The notes below the pieces were generated by a model. That model made no database searches, was not told the DNA's origin, and saw only the letters and a list, made by a program, of their open reading frames with translations. Positions 11,596-22,615 of a DNA stretch of 64,000 nt are shown here, one piece after another. The first letter of the stretch is position 1, and each line of letters opens with the position of its first letter. The position numbers and the translations under genes are program-made. The stretch covers positions 1,328,504 through 1,392,503 of the forward strand of contig NC_033622.1 of the NCBI RefSeq assembly GCF_001540865.1, written 5' to 3'. Source of the stretch: Ananas comosus (lineage: Eukaryota; Streptophyta; Magnoliopsida; Poales; Bromeliaceae).

Positions 11596-11923
11596 CTAAG
11601 GATATCTTCCTTTCCATCCACCGTAGCCGTACGCATTGTCGCGCCGAATGTTCCGGAATGCGCAGCATCCGACCGAGTAGACCATGATGAGGAAGACGAG
11701 GACGACAATATTTATGATGGCGACCTTCTTCCAGTCCTTCTTGATGTTGGCGAGCACGCCGGCCTTGCAGGACTGGCAGCCATAGCAGAGGGTCGACGGG
11801 TCGTTGTTCCACGCCGAGCAGTCGGTGTTGTTGGTCGAGGTCAATGTCGTGGAGTTCACGGTCCACACAGTTGGACTCACATAGGTGAAGTCGCATTCGG
11901 TGGGCGGTTTGCAGCATCCAGAC

Positions 11924-11971
<48 letters not shown>

Positions 11972-14212
11972 CAAGTTAAAAAAAGTTATTAGGGCAAGAG
12001 TGCTAAAAATAACATATGAGCTATGGTCTATGATTTAGTTTGGATTGTTAGTTATACAAATGGCCTAAAGTGACTCAGAAAAAGTAGTATCAGAAACTGG
12101 AGCATCCCAGTAAGTATTAGGAGATGATTTAGATGATTTGAAAAGAATGTTACCAAACATGATTTAGATGATTTGAAAAAAATGTTACCAAACACTCGAA
12201 ACTGAAATTGTTTGAGATGGCCTCTGAGATGAGGAAAGATGCAGTTTACAAAGAAAATTTGAAACCTAGTTGTCTCAATTTCGCTTATCAGAATTTGAAT
12301 TTATATCACAGCTAAGAGCGTGATGCAAAAGCAGAGTTGGAAACCCAAAAAGAAAGGTAAAACCAGGATCAACCAAAACAGAAAAGATAAACTCAGATAA
12401 CTCAGAAAGGTACTTTTGATAAAAGAATCACCTACAAAGTCACCTACAAAGTTGAGAGGACCTGGTGACCGAATCAAGAACTTTAGCATAAACGTAAAAT
12501 AAAGCTAATATTAAACATTGCTAGATGATCAAAGGCAAAAGATACCGAGAATCTGAAAAAGAACAGAAGTTCAGTTCAATTAAATACACAATTGATGTCC
12601 AATTTACCAGATAAGGAAACTAAGAAAGGTGCCTGTTTAATTTCTGAGAAGTTCCAACATTTTCTGAGAAGTAAAATTCAAGTGAAGTAAAATTTTCTGA
12701 TGTTCACTTGAACTTGTTATCTGGTAAAATTCAAGTGAACATAAGTGGAAACTAAGAAAGGTGCCTGTTTCCGTCTATACGAAAAGAAGACTAAATCAGA
12801 AAGAAATTAAAGTACGAATTTGATCAGAGGAAGAACAATCTCAGAACTAGAAGCATCAGGACTTAATAATGAGGCAATTTATTTACCAATGGGACCACAC
12901 ACCTGAACAAAATGAGAGTACAATATATGGTCCATATGAACAAAGAGACATGTAATATTGGATAATTAGGGCAAGTTACAAGAGCAATTTAGAATGGATA
13001 GTTAGAGAACATTTTAAGAAACAAAAAGAATTTAGAACTAATGCGCGAAAACGTCAGTTTAGAAGTGAAGTACTCAAACATAGATAGCAGATTAATGAAA
13101 ATACTAAACTAGTTGTGCTCAGAATCATCAGAAACAAAAACAAAAGAATGTTTTGAAGAACATGGCTTCTAAGATACATAAAATTCCTTACAAAGTTCTT
13201 TGATAACATATCAAACAATGTTAAATTACTAATCAGAACAGTAAGAGACAGATTTTATGATATAATTAACAAATTGTTAATAAGAGTTAGCACCTACAAT
13301 ATCCCTAGTCTAATTAAAAAATCAGGATCGAGGAATATTTTTGTAACCCTTCAAAGAAAAAAAAATGTACATAGTAAAACAAAGATATCAAAACTGCAAA
13401 AAAAAATATTTTGCAATAGCAAATTGACAAATTTTGCACGTCTAGAACAGTAAAAGACAAATTAAAAATAAAAAAGGTGCCCAAAAAAAAAAAACCTAAA
13501 ACGGAGCGTAGCCATTATGTAGACGGTTAATCTACAACCAAAACCACCTGGTAAGTTAAATTCTACTAAAATTCACCCAAAAAAAAAAGAAGAATCCCAA
13601 AAATCCCCCCAAAATCCACACAACAACAACAACAACAACAGCAGCAGCAGCAACGAGATGAGAAGACATGATCTACAATTAACCGTTTCGAGCCAATCAT
13701 ACCTGAATCGGGGAGAGATTGTCCCTGATGAACTGATCGAAGGTCTCGTTGCCCTGCTGGAGCCGCTCGCAAATCTTAGAGTCCTGCAAGCAGCTCCGGA
13801 TCTTGGCCCAGTTCTTGGAGTTGTCGACGCGCTTCTGGAGCCAGTGGGAGTAGTCGCCGAGGCGGTACTCCTTGAACCCGCGGTTGGAGACGGCCTCGCC
13901 GGCGCCCTTGTTGGTGACGAGGAAGGCGAAGAGGGTGAAGGCGAAGAGGAGGAGGATGAGGAGGAACATGGCGACAAGGTAGAGCCAGAGGAGGAGGGAG
14001 GCCCTGCAGCAGGCGCCGACGAGGCCGGCGAGGGAGACGAGCATGAGGAAGGCGCCGAGGACGATGAGCGGCACCGTGAGGAAGCGCTCGCACTCGGTGC
14101 CGGACCCGCCGCCGCGGGTGGCGAGCCACACGCCGCCGCCGAGCACGGGCACGGAGAGGAGGAAGGTGAGGAGGTTGAGCACCCCGATGAGGTTGTTGCT
14201 GAGCCTAAACAT
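11596..14212 (-). CDS. Tetraspanin, TET8/TET9-like, two exons, complete
   Basis: A plant tetraspanin of 278 residues. Tetraspanins organise membrane microdomains; the Arabidopsis TET8 group is a marker of secreted extracellular vesicles. Exon 1 is 14212-13703 (170 codons) and exon 2 is 11922-11596. The single phase-0 intron falls just before the conserved GCCK box, as in plant tetraspanins generally. TM1 is about residues 8-30, TM2 45-67, TM3 72-100 and TM4 236-256. Large loop 101-235 holds CCK at 173-175, 'TNKGAGEAV' at its start, and C141, C148, C180, C205, C216, C219 and C222. Sequons NET (155), NST (193) and NNT (201) are visible. After TM4 the tail begins CCAFRNIRRD, then is Gly/Tyr-rich. 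I chose the ATG at 14212 because MFRLSNNLIGVLN is the family's standard start. The intron ends in a pure (CT)n tract directly before the acceptor. The precise orthologue is inferred from similarity remembered, not aligned. Confidence 0.95.
11923..11970 (-). repeat. (CT)n microsatellite acting as polypyrimidine tract at the tetraspanin acceptor
   Basis: On the gene strand the last ~45 bases of the intron are (CT)n followed by CTGTAG and the exon. On the + strand it is (GA)n. Confidence 0.9.
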
Positions 14213-14275
14213 CGCGATCCACCCCAACCAATGCCCACGCGTAGCACTCCGAGGATGATGAGGTCGTGGTAATGG

Positions 14276-14282
<7 letters not shown>

Positions 14283-14312
<30 letters not shown>
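14283..14312 (-). repeat. (CT)n tract in the tetraspanin 5' leader
   Basis: It is (GA)n on the + strand, 70-100 bp upstream of the start codon. GAGA/CT repeats in plant leaders are binding sites for BBR/BPC proteins and also mark CT-rich leaders; either role here is inference. Confidence 0.7.
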
Positions 14313-14316
<4 letters not shown>

Positions 14317-14356
14317 TGGGGACGAAGACGAAGAGGGAGAGGGAGAGGGAGAGGGG

Positions 14357-14365
14357 GTTTATAAG
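14357..14365 (-). promoter_or_regulatory. Candidate TATA box of the TET8-like gene
   Basis: CTTATAAAC on the gene strand lies about 145 bp before the start codon and about 45 bp before the (CT)n leader tract. A second candidate, GTTATATAAC at 14571-14580, is about 360 bp upstream. Position favours the first. Confidence 0.45.
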
Positions 14366-14670
14366 GATTGTGAAGCCGTGTGATGATGAGTGGTTGGTGG
14401 AGGAGAAGGAGAGGGGAAAATGTTCGCGTACGGTTTCTGGGGGGGACCCGCTGCTTTGAGATTCGCGCAGGTCTGCGAGATGAACGATGCATGTGATCGT
14501 CTCACGTGGGGATCGTGATTTTTATTCTGAGGTGAAGGGGAAGGGGTAGAACCGTAAAAAGGTGGCGAGCGTTATATAACGCGGAAGTGGTTTCCCCCCG
14601 TAACAGTTAATTTCGTATAATAATATATACATTCTAAAGTAAATATTTTTATATTTTTATCATAAAACTA

Positions 14671-14875
14671 TGCTGCAACCTTATTAATAGCACCAAGTTA
14701 TTAGTATTATTAAATTTTCGATTCTTAGATGATGCGATATAAGATTAGGATGATAATAGCACCCTTAAATTTGAATGAGTGGTTGTTTGAATAGTATAAT
14801 CTAACGTATTGAAATTATGGTAAAAGAAATTCATCTATCAACAGAAAATTTAATAGCACAAGTGCTTAGGGCCTG
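14671..14875 (-). mobile_element. Short TA-associated MITE upstream of the tetraspanin
   Basis: 'taatagcaccaagttattag', 'gaatagtataatctaacg' and 'aatttaatagcacaagtgct' match the short family. Its right end meets the TTA of the next MITE (14876-14878), so that insertion is younger. Confidence 0.6.
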
Positions 14876-14878
14876 TTT

Positions 14879-15579
14879 GTTTCGAGAAAAGTGGGGTGGA
14901 AGTGGGACGGGGAAAGTGACTTTCGGTGAAAAACTGACCACTTTCGTTGTTTGGTTCACCGTAATTTTATTACGCCCGAAAGTCCAGTTCACCTAAAATA
15001 ATGAACTTGACTTCGCCCTCCCATTGGGCGAAATCAATTCCGGTGAAGTGAAAAAAAAGCAAGAATGGATTAATGTGTTAAGGTTACCTCTTCTAAAATA
15101 TGATCAAATTTGATTAGGTAAGCTTTAATATATTTTTTGTTTAATTTGTACATTTAGAAAATGATGAAAAATGAATTTGTTAAATGTTAATAATTTTTTA
15201 ACTTTTAGAATTTTATTTGTTGCATTATTATAATTTATATGCAAACAAATAATATAATTTTTTTTAAATTTTATTTTATAATTATACATATATAAAATTA
15301 TATACATATATAATTATATTAATTTTATTTATTATAATTTATTATTCACTATAAGTTACAAAATAGACAATGATATCACTTTGGAGGTAAGTATACCGGG
15401 GGTGGAGAGCTACACTTTTTACGTCATCTACTTCCTACCATACAAACAATAGAACTCGCAGAACTGCACTTCCACAGTTAGAAACAAACAGCAGAAGTGA
15501 TCTAATTTTCACCCCAACTCCACTTCAACTCAAAGTCCACTTCCACCCCAAGTCTACTTACATTGAAACAAACATGCCC
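14879..15579. mobile_element. Tourist-like (PIF/Harbinger) MITE A
   Basis: Ends GGGCCTGTTTGTTTC and GAAACAAACATGCCC are inverted and flanked by TTA on both sides (14876-14878 and 15580-15582). The TTA target and the GGGC-TGTTTG terminus are typical of Tourist elements. The AT-rich core has no transposase. Confidence 0.85.
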
Positions 15580-15582
15580 TTA

Positions 15583-16262
15583 GGGCATGTTTGTTTGGAT
15601 GGAAGTAGGGTGGAAGTGGAGAAGAGGAAGGTCGTTTTCACCCTAAACGACCACTTCCGTTGTTTGGTTCGTCATAAAAAGTTACGGTCGAAACTCGAGT
15701 TAATCTCAAACGGCGTAATTAACTCCGCCCTATCGTAGGCCGAAATCAATTACGGTGAAGAAAGGTGAAAAAAAATAATAAAATAATATAATAGATAAAG
15801 CTAGTTATATTTAAATATATTTAATTATGATACTAATTATTTTTTTATTCAGTTAATATATCTAAAATATGATAAAAATTGATTAATTAAGTATTAATAT
15901 TTTTTTATTTTATAATTTTATTATTGTATTACTATAATTTATGTATAAAAAAATAATTTAGTTATTTTAAATTAAATTTTAATTATATAAAAATATAATT
16001 ATATTATTTTTATTTATTAAAATATTTATTATTTATATATAAATTAAAATTTTATACTATACACTTTCTATCAAACAAACAGCAGAACTGATGAAACTTC
16101 ACTTTTATAACTACAAAACAAACAGCGGAGAAGAAGTAGTTTTCACCGAACTCGAAACAAACAGCGGGAAAGAAGTCGTTTTCACCGAACTCGAAACAAA
16201 CAGTGGGGAAGAAGTCGTTTTCACTGAACTCCAGTTCAACCCAAAGTCCAGTTTCGGTGAAT
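15583..16262. mobile_element. Tourist-like MITE B, right end missing
   Basis: It starts GGGCATGTTTGTTTGG directly after the TTA that ends element A. Interior and subterminal sequence ('ggtggaagtggagaag', 'gccgaaatcaatta') matches A. Near its 3' side, 33-bp units with 'aaacaaacagcgg' and 'tcaccgaactc' are repeated three times (16110-16230), giving an open frame that is a repeat artefact. The expected CAAACA..CCC end is absent. Confidence 0.75.
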
Positions 16263-16279
16263 ATTGTGTATTAATATTA

Positions 16280-17210
16280 AGGGTCAAATGCATACAGCTC
16301 CCTGCAAACATAGCCAATTGCGGATATATCCCTGCAAAATCGAAACTCCATAAGTTGTCCCTGCAAAAGTCCCAAGTTATGCAGATATGTCCCTGCAGTT
16401 AACATCCGTTAGTGAGCTGTTTGTTTTTTAATAGCGAAGTCGTGAAATGACCATTTTACCCTCACAAATATATCCCTCCAAAAGTTTTCCTCTTCCCCTT
16501 TTCTTTCTTTTCCTCTTCCGGCCGCCGGAGCGGATGGCGGCGACGGCGCGGGTCGACCTCGCCGGCGACGAAGAAGAAGGAAGAGAAAGAATGAGAGGAA
16601 GAAAAAAAGGGAAGAGGAAGAAGGAGAGAAAGAGGGAGAAGAAGAGAGAAGAGAAAGATAAAGAGGGAAAGGGTTCGTCGCCGCGCGCCGCCGCCGGATC
16701 TTCTCCCTCGCCGGCGACGAAGAAGAGGGAAGAAGAAGAGGAAGAGGGAAAGAAAGAGGGAGAGGAAGAAGAAGAGGGAGAGGAAGAGGGTTCGCCGCCG
16801 CCGTCGCATTTTCTCCCTCGCCGGTGATGAAGAAGAGGGAAGAGGAAGAGGGAGAGGAAGAAGAAGGGAGAAAAGGGAAGAGGGAGAGGAAGAAGGAGGA
16901 AAAGAAAGAGAGAGGGTTCGCCGTCGCCGCCGTCGTCGCTGCCGTCGCTGCCGCTGTCGCCCTCGCCGGCGACGAAGAAGAGGGAAGAAGAAGAGGAGGA
17001 AGAAGAAGGGTAGAACCGTAAATTCACGTTATAATTAACCATGGTTAAGTATTTTAACCGTGGTTAATAAAAATTTTCTAACAGATCTGGACGGCAGGGA
17101 CATATCTGCATAACTTTAGACTTTTGCGGGGATAACTTATGGAGTTTTCGTTTTGCAGGGATATTTCTGCAATTCACTATGTTTGCAGGGACGTGTATGC
17201 AAATAACCCT
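16280..17210. mobile_element. Long-TIR element carrying acidic-repeat coding-like filler
   Basis: Inverted arms of about 130 bp begin AGGGTCAAATGCATACA on the left and AGGGTTATTTGCATACA on the right complement. Both continue with 'tccctgcaaacatag' and 'ccataagttatccc'. AATATTA flanks both ends, but the site is itself palindromic. The core (16500-17030) is purine-rich, with the phrase CTCGCCGGCGACGAAGAAGA recurring near 16557, 16708, 16817 and 16961. It translates in several frames to Glu/Arg/Lys-rich low-complexity peptides; I do not call a gene. A Mutator-like or foldback class is likely. Confidence 0.75.
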
Positions 17211-18410
17211 AATATTAATATCTAAGTATTATTACAAAGATATAATACTTATATTTGTATAAGTATTATTTAAATGAGAGAAATGTTATTCATATCACTG
17301 AAATTTAATCGTAAATATTACACGCACTACAGGAAGCTTTATATGACATTTATAGATTTTTATTTTTAAATTGTTAATATTAAAAAGAATATAAAAGTAG
17401 GATAAAATTAGTATAAAAAATAGATCTTTAGATAAAAAGAACATCAAATTTAAGAAACGTTTGGTTGGGCTTAAATGTTAAATGCAAGCAATTAGTGCAT
17501 ATATATTTCTTTTTTTATTAGATGTTATAAATAATATTGTAACTATAAATTATTTGCTTAGTTACATACGGTTGAAAAATATATTAATAATATTTTATTA
17601 TTATTATTATTTTGTCTCACAAGTGGATGGTTGCATTATAAAAATAAATAAAAAGTAGGCAAATGGATAAAAGGCCAAAAAAGAGAGGAAAAAAAAAAAA
17701 AAGAAAAAGGAAAACAGTGCGCAGTTTGTACCGACTCACCTGGTTGCGCAGTTCAAATGCGAGGCTTGTCTTAAAACAATGGAAAAATTGGGGGACATTG
17801 GGACGTGCTTATTAGTTTCAGGAGCACATTTTTGCAGGTAGTGTCCCAAACCTCTTACTTATTCAAATTTNTTTGTATAAAAAATTCAAGTTTTGAATTT
17901 TTGTAAACTGAATTGTCTTTTTCAATTTTACAGATTTAGACCGATTTTTTAGAAAATTGTTCAAAATACTTTTATTTCTTTCTCTCTCTCCTTTTTTTTC
18001 TCTCGTAATTTTTTTTCCTCTCCGAAAAGAGAGACAGAGGCGGCCCGCCTCACCTTTATCCCGGCGCTCTCGCTCGCATCTGGGCACCATCCGCCCTCCT
18101 CGCCTCCAACCCCACAAAAGCGCTGCCCTTTAAGATGTCCCTCCGCGCCTCCGCCTTATGCACCCTCACCTGCGCGCTCACCCCCCACCCTCCTCGCCTC
18201 CGGTTTCGTTGAGGCTACGCGGCGATTCTCAATTTTTTTATCAATTTTTTAAAATTTCGGTCTGAATCTATAACATCAAAAAACGATAATGTAATTTTGT
18301 AAAATTTCAAAACTGGTGGATTTTTTATGCAAATTGGCCTACTTGTTAAAGTAGAACGAAAACTAGTGCTGCTATAAATATCTCACATAATAATATCTAA
18401 TAATATCTTA
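17211..18410. other. Spacer with a small C-rich block
   Basis: Mostly AT-rich, with an N near 17871. Between about 18045 and 18215 lies a CT/GC-rich stretch that resembles a plant 5' leader plus a short frame, but I find no start, domain or neighbouring exon to support a gene. Confidence 0.4.
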
Positions 18411-20228
18411 TCTATACAACTAATAAAAGGCGAACCCTCAACCCGCCACGCGTCGCCTCCGCAGCGAACCCCGCCCTGCAGTGGGCTCCCCGCGTTTTGC
18501 GGGTGCCTCGGGCGCGAGAGAGAGAGGGAGAGAGAGAACAGAGGGAGGAGAGAGAGAGAGAGCGCACAGAGAGAGGGGGAGAGAGAGAACAGAGGGAGAG
18601 AGAGAGAGCAGAGTAGAAGGAGAGAGAGAGAGAGAGCTCAGTCTCTCTCTCCCTCTCTCTGCTCGCGTGCGCCCGCGAGAGGGGACCCGCGCACATGGTA
18701 GGCCCCCCCCGGCTCTCTCTCTCTCTTTCTCTTTCTCTCTCTCTCCCTCTCTCCACCCCCATCCCCCGGTGCCCTCCCCCTCTCTCTCTCTCCGCGCGAG
18801 AGGGCCCACGTGCGCGTGACCCGCGCCCGACGGGTGCGGGTCGCCCGGAGGGGTTCCCGGCCCGCGCCCCCCGCGCGCGTGCTTCCCCCTCCTCCTCCTC
18901 TTTACCTCCCCTCCCCCTCCACGGTTCTCTCCCACTCTCCCCCCCCCCCCTTTCTCTCTCTCTCTTCCTCTCCCAGCGGGCCTGCAGTAGGAGTCGTGGG
19001 TCGACGGTAGCGGGCGGCTGAGCCCGGGCGGGCGGCAGTGGGGCGGCGCGCGCGGGGCGCGGCGAGCCGGCGCGAGCGGCGGGCGAGCGGGGCGCGGAGC
19101 GAGCCGGCGCAGGCGTGGCGGGCGAGCGGCAGGGCGCGCGGGCGAGCGGGCGGGGGCGCGAGCGGGCGCGCGGCGCGGGCGATGCTGCGGGGGGCGAGCG
19201 GGCGCGCGGGGCGCGGCGAGCTGGCGGCGAGCCGCGCGGGCGAGCGGGCGAGCTGGCGCGGGCGCGAGGCGGGGTTTTTTTTTTTTTTTTTTTTGCTTTT
19301 TCCATGTGGATCCACTCTCCCCCCTCTCTCTCCTCTCTCTCTCTCCTTCTCCTTTTTTTCCTTTCTAACGTCCACTTCTCTCTTTCGTCTCTCTCTCTCT
19401 CTCTCCCTTTCTTTTTTTTTCCCTTTCTACATATTGCCACTCCTCTCTCTCTCTCTCTTCTCTCTCTCTCTTTTTCCCTTTTCTACTAACTTTTTTTTTC
19501 CGTTATTTTGCAGTATTGTGACTCACATCCAAAAAATAAAAATTTACACTTAAATTTTAAATTAAAATTAAAATTAAAATAAAAATTTTAAATCGAATCT
19601 CTTATTTTGATGGATTGCGGGCGAGCGGGAGCGGGCGCGAACCAGCGTGGAGCGGGCTTTTTTTTATACTTTTTCCTGTGGGACCCACAAAATTTAAAAA
19701 AATAAATATAAATTTAAGTTACATAAAAAAAATAAAAATAAAAATTTTAATTTTAAATATAAATTAAAATTTAAATTTAAATTTTAAATCGAATCTCTTA
19801 TTTTGATGGATCGCGAGCGGGAACTAGCGCGAGCCGACGCGGAGCGGGCTTTTTTTTTTGCTTTTTCCCTGTGGAACCCACAAAATTTTAAAAAAATTAA
19901 ATATAAATTTAAATTTTAAACTGAATCTCTTCTTAACAGAAATTAAAATTTTGTACTTTAATTTAACATTTTAAATTTAAAATATAAATCTATATCTATA
20001 TATCCTTTTAATCGGGAATCCTACGCCGGTACGGCCGGACTCTCTGCGTTTCGAATTTTAAACAACTCAGGTAAAGAAGACAACTCAAAAGAATTATCAT
20101 TTGATTCTATTAATGTGTTATGTTTACAATTTTAATTTAGATCTTAAAATAAAAAAATTAAACAAGTTTGTTCAAAATATTTGGTAAATTACGTAAATTT
20201 TCCGCCGCGAAGCGCGGGTCTTCACTAG
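18411..20228 (+). mobile_element. Non-autonomous Helitron
   Basis: The left end TCTATACAACTAATAAAAGG follows an A (18410). The right end has a hairpin-forming CCGCGAAGCGCGGG, then TCTTCACTAG and a T (20229). A 5' TC, a 3' hairpin followed by CTAG, insertion between A and T and no target duplication are the Helitron signature. It is 1818 bp and encodes no Rep/helicase. The filler is a (GA)n/(CT)n block (18507-18800), a roughly 80% GC block of GCGAGCGGGCG words (18800-19275), CT-rich sequence, and two to three units of about 198 bp ('aatctcttattttgatgg' near 19596 and 19794). Long open frames here come from low complexity. Confidence 0.85.
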
Positions 20229-20825
20229 TATTATTAATATATGAACAAATCCATATGTGCATAGTCCAATCAATGACACTGTTGGTGACCAAAGCATATC
20301 TCAATGAGGAAAAGTGTTAGCTTCACACGGAATTTGATTCTGGTATATTTTTTCTATCCCAAACACCAAGTAGAATATAACGAACACCAAACACCAAACA
20401 CCAAACACCAACACGTGTATTATTATCAATTTTATATTTCCACGTGTTCTGGGCCATATGCGAAGGCTAAAAATATCTACTTGGCTCATGGGTGACACTA
20501 GAAATTATTGGGTGAAACTGGTCTATGCTCCTTTTTTCTTTTTTTTTTTAACATAAATTCAAATTAGAAAGAGTAATTATTTCTCAATTATTTTTAAAAG
20601 GATATTTGCCAGGCATACTTCCTCAAAGTGAAAATGTCGCATATTTACCCTTCTAAATTTTAAAATATTTCTTATTTTGTAAATTTTAAATTTTAAACTA
20701 TATTTCTGAAGCGATCAACGCTTTAATGATTAATAATGACAATCACAGCAATATTTATAAGAGAGAGATCAATTTATGTTGCTTTCTATTAGGAAACCAA
20801 GAGTATTTATTTTGCTTTAATAATA
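20229..20825. repeat. Spacer with a heptamer repeat (AACACCA)n near 20381-20411
   Basis: About four tandem copies of AACACCA, then 'acacgtg'. Otherwise AT-rich and without a recognisable gene. Confidence 0.6.
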
Positions 20826-21179
20826 GGGAAAACTTCAAAAACCCCCCTTGTGGTTTCGTAGTTTCTCACTTTGCCCCCCTGTGGTTTAAAATGTATCAAT
20901 TTGCCCCCCTGTGGTTTCTTTTTTCTCTTTTTCTTATCAATTTTATTATTTTTTTTTTAAATCAGTTATAAAGTTAAAATTAAAGGGTACTAAAGTGAAT
21001 ATTTGATAAATCTAGATGGGTATCTGAAGTTTTTTGTGTATAATTTAATTAAATATTAACGAAAAAGCAACCGAAAAGATAAAAACGAAACCACAAAGGG
21101 ACAATTTGATACATTTTAAACCACAGGGGGGCAAAGTGAGAAACTATGAAACCACAGGGGGGGTTTCTGAAGTTTTCCC
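20826..21179. mobile_element. Mutator-like MITE, 'ccctgtggttt' family, copy 1
   Basis: A perfect 9-bp duplication TTAATAATA (20817-20825 and 21180-21188) surrounds long inverted ends starting GGGAAAACTTCAAAAACCCC. The ends carry two repeats of 'gcccccctgtggttt' words. A 9-bp duplication with long TIRs points to a Mutator-derived MITE. Relatives are at 44516, 51722, 52303 and 52892. Confidence 0.9.
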
Positions 21180-21188
21180 TTAATAATA

Positions 21189-22339
21189 AAATCGATAAAG
21201 GTAAAATAATCTTTTTAGGTAAACTATGATATCTTTTGATATATTTATAAATTTTTAAAGTTTACATACATATATATTTTTCTAACTTTGTAATAGTATA
21301 TTTCTATTTATTTTGTTTTCTACTATACTACCAGTACATGACTAAGAGGAAGGATATGACCAATTACTTTAAACAAAAATACTACATAATCTTTTTCTCT
21401 TTAATCCTATCATCTATGCGTCCAAAAACAATAATTTATCTGTTGAACTTGTCACATTTTTGTTCGGCCAAACTTATCCTATTATCGCTCAACTTCAATT
21501 AGACTATATAGAAGAAAACAAAAAAAAAAGAAAATGAAAAAAAAACAAAAAGGTGTAGGGTGTGAAAGTGCCTAATGGAGCCATTAAACTTTCTACTAGT
21601 GTTAGGTGTAGTAGTTACTGCTTTTATAACTCTGCACACATTAATCAACATAGAGATTTTATTTTCTTTGAATCTTTTAATGCCAAACAGATTTTACTTA
21701 GAACAGCAGAAACTTTTTGATATATATACTATTTTTACATCTAAAAAAGTCGTCAGCACGGATACCTTTTATTGAACTTTTCAAACTTATTGACAGCTAC
21801 TCGTGTAACAATCACTGACTCCATGGTTGTTAAATTAGAGAAAAATTATATTAAGCATGTTGAAGCCAATTTTTTTAAGCCAAAATTTTTATATTAACAC
21901 TCAAACTTTTGAGTGGAGATTTAACATTTAATTAATTAAAAAAAATAAAATGTTTTTTAATCATCATTTGCTAATAAAGAAAATTATTGCTCACAATCTG
22001 CGCATTCATACACCACGCATCGACCGACATGGGATTGTGTTTTTCATTCCAACTTAGAAGTACAGTTTAAACTTTGTACATATAAGAGAAATTATTACTT
22101 GCGCCAAATCTATAATTTAAATATGATACACTACTAAAATTACATCAGAATCTAAATTATTAGATGTGCTTTATAACATTTAAATTTTTTTATATTAGAA
22201 AATTTAATTTTTCTATATTGTTGATTTTTCGGAGTACAATTTTTAAATAATGAGCATGCGGTGTACGGAGTGTAAGTGTACACCCGGTGCAGGCATAAAC
22301 TAATTCAACAACTGTTTTTTTTTTTATATATATTTTTTT
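21189..22339. other. AT-rich spacer, no gene seen
   Basis: No domain, RNA gene or clear repeat. The 66-codon frame at 21575-21775 has no recognisable features. Confidence 0.5.
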
Positions 22340-22615
22340 CTTATTCCGCTTCGCCGCGTGCGGTTAATGTTCCCAATCTCGTTTGGTTTTCTCACGTCGG
22401 CTCCCGGAGAGAGCGCCACGTGTCATGTACGATGATAGAGGATTAAGCGAACGTGAATCCGCATAGAGAGAGCCGTGTGGAAATTAACCGCGCCGCGTTG
22501 GTTGGTGGGACCGCCACGTGGTCAAAGTTTGTGCGTCCACGCGGCGGGTTCGGATTGGGCCAAATTGGACGGGCGTGGTCAAAGCAACGCGAGGATGCGA
22601 AAGCGCTACGAAAAC
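22340..22615. promoter_or_regulatory. Orphan GC-rich, promoter-like island
   Basis: A GC-rich stretch within AT-rich spacer carries GCCACGTGTC (22416-22425), GCCACGTGGTCAAAG (about 22513) with a G-box joined to a W-box-like TGAC core, and 'gtggtcaaagc' (22576). No gene of matching position follows on either strand. It may be the leftover of a gene or a carried promoter fragment; function is unproven. Confidence 0.35.

Noticed and set aside
13573..14272. Long frames on both strands over tetraspanin exon 1
   Set aside because: High GC at third positions opens the other frames. Only the frame ending LSPIQ matches the tetraspanin family.
16428..17042. 204-codon Ser/Phe-rich and Glu/Arg-rich frames
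   Set aside because: Low complexity within the long-TIR element. Mentioned as possible captured cargo but not called as a gene.
18412..19553. Long Arg/Ser/Glu-rich frames up to 342 codons
   Set aside because: They arise from (GA)n/(CT)n and GC-word repeats inside the Helitron and show no domain or codon order.
20381..20411. Short regular repeat considered as CRISPR-like
   Set aside because: A 7-bp tandem repeat without spacers, in a plant nuclear sequence; a simple microsatellite.
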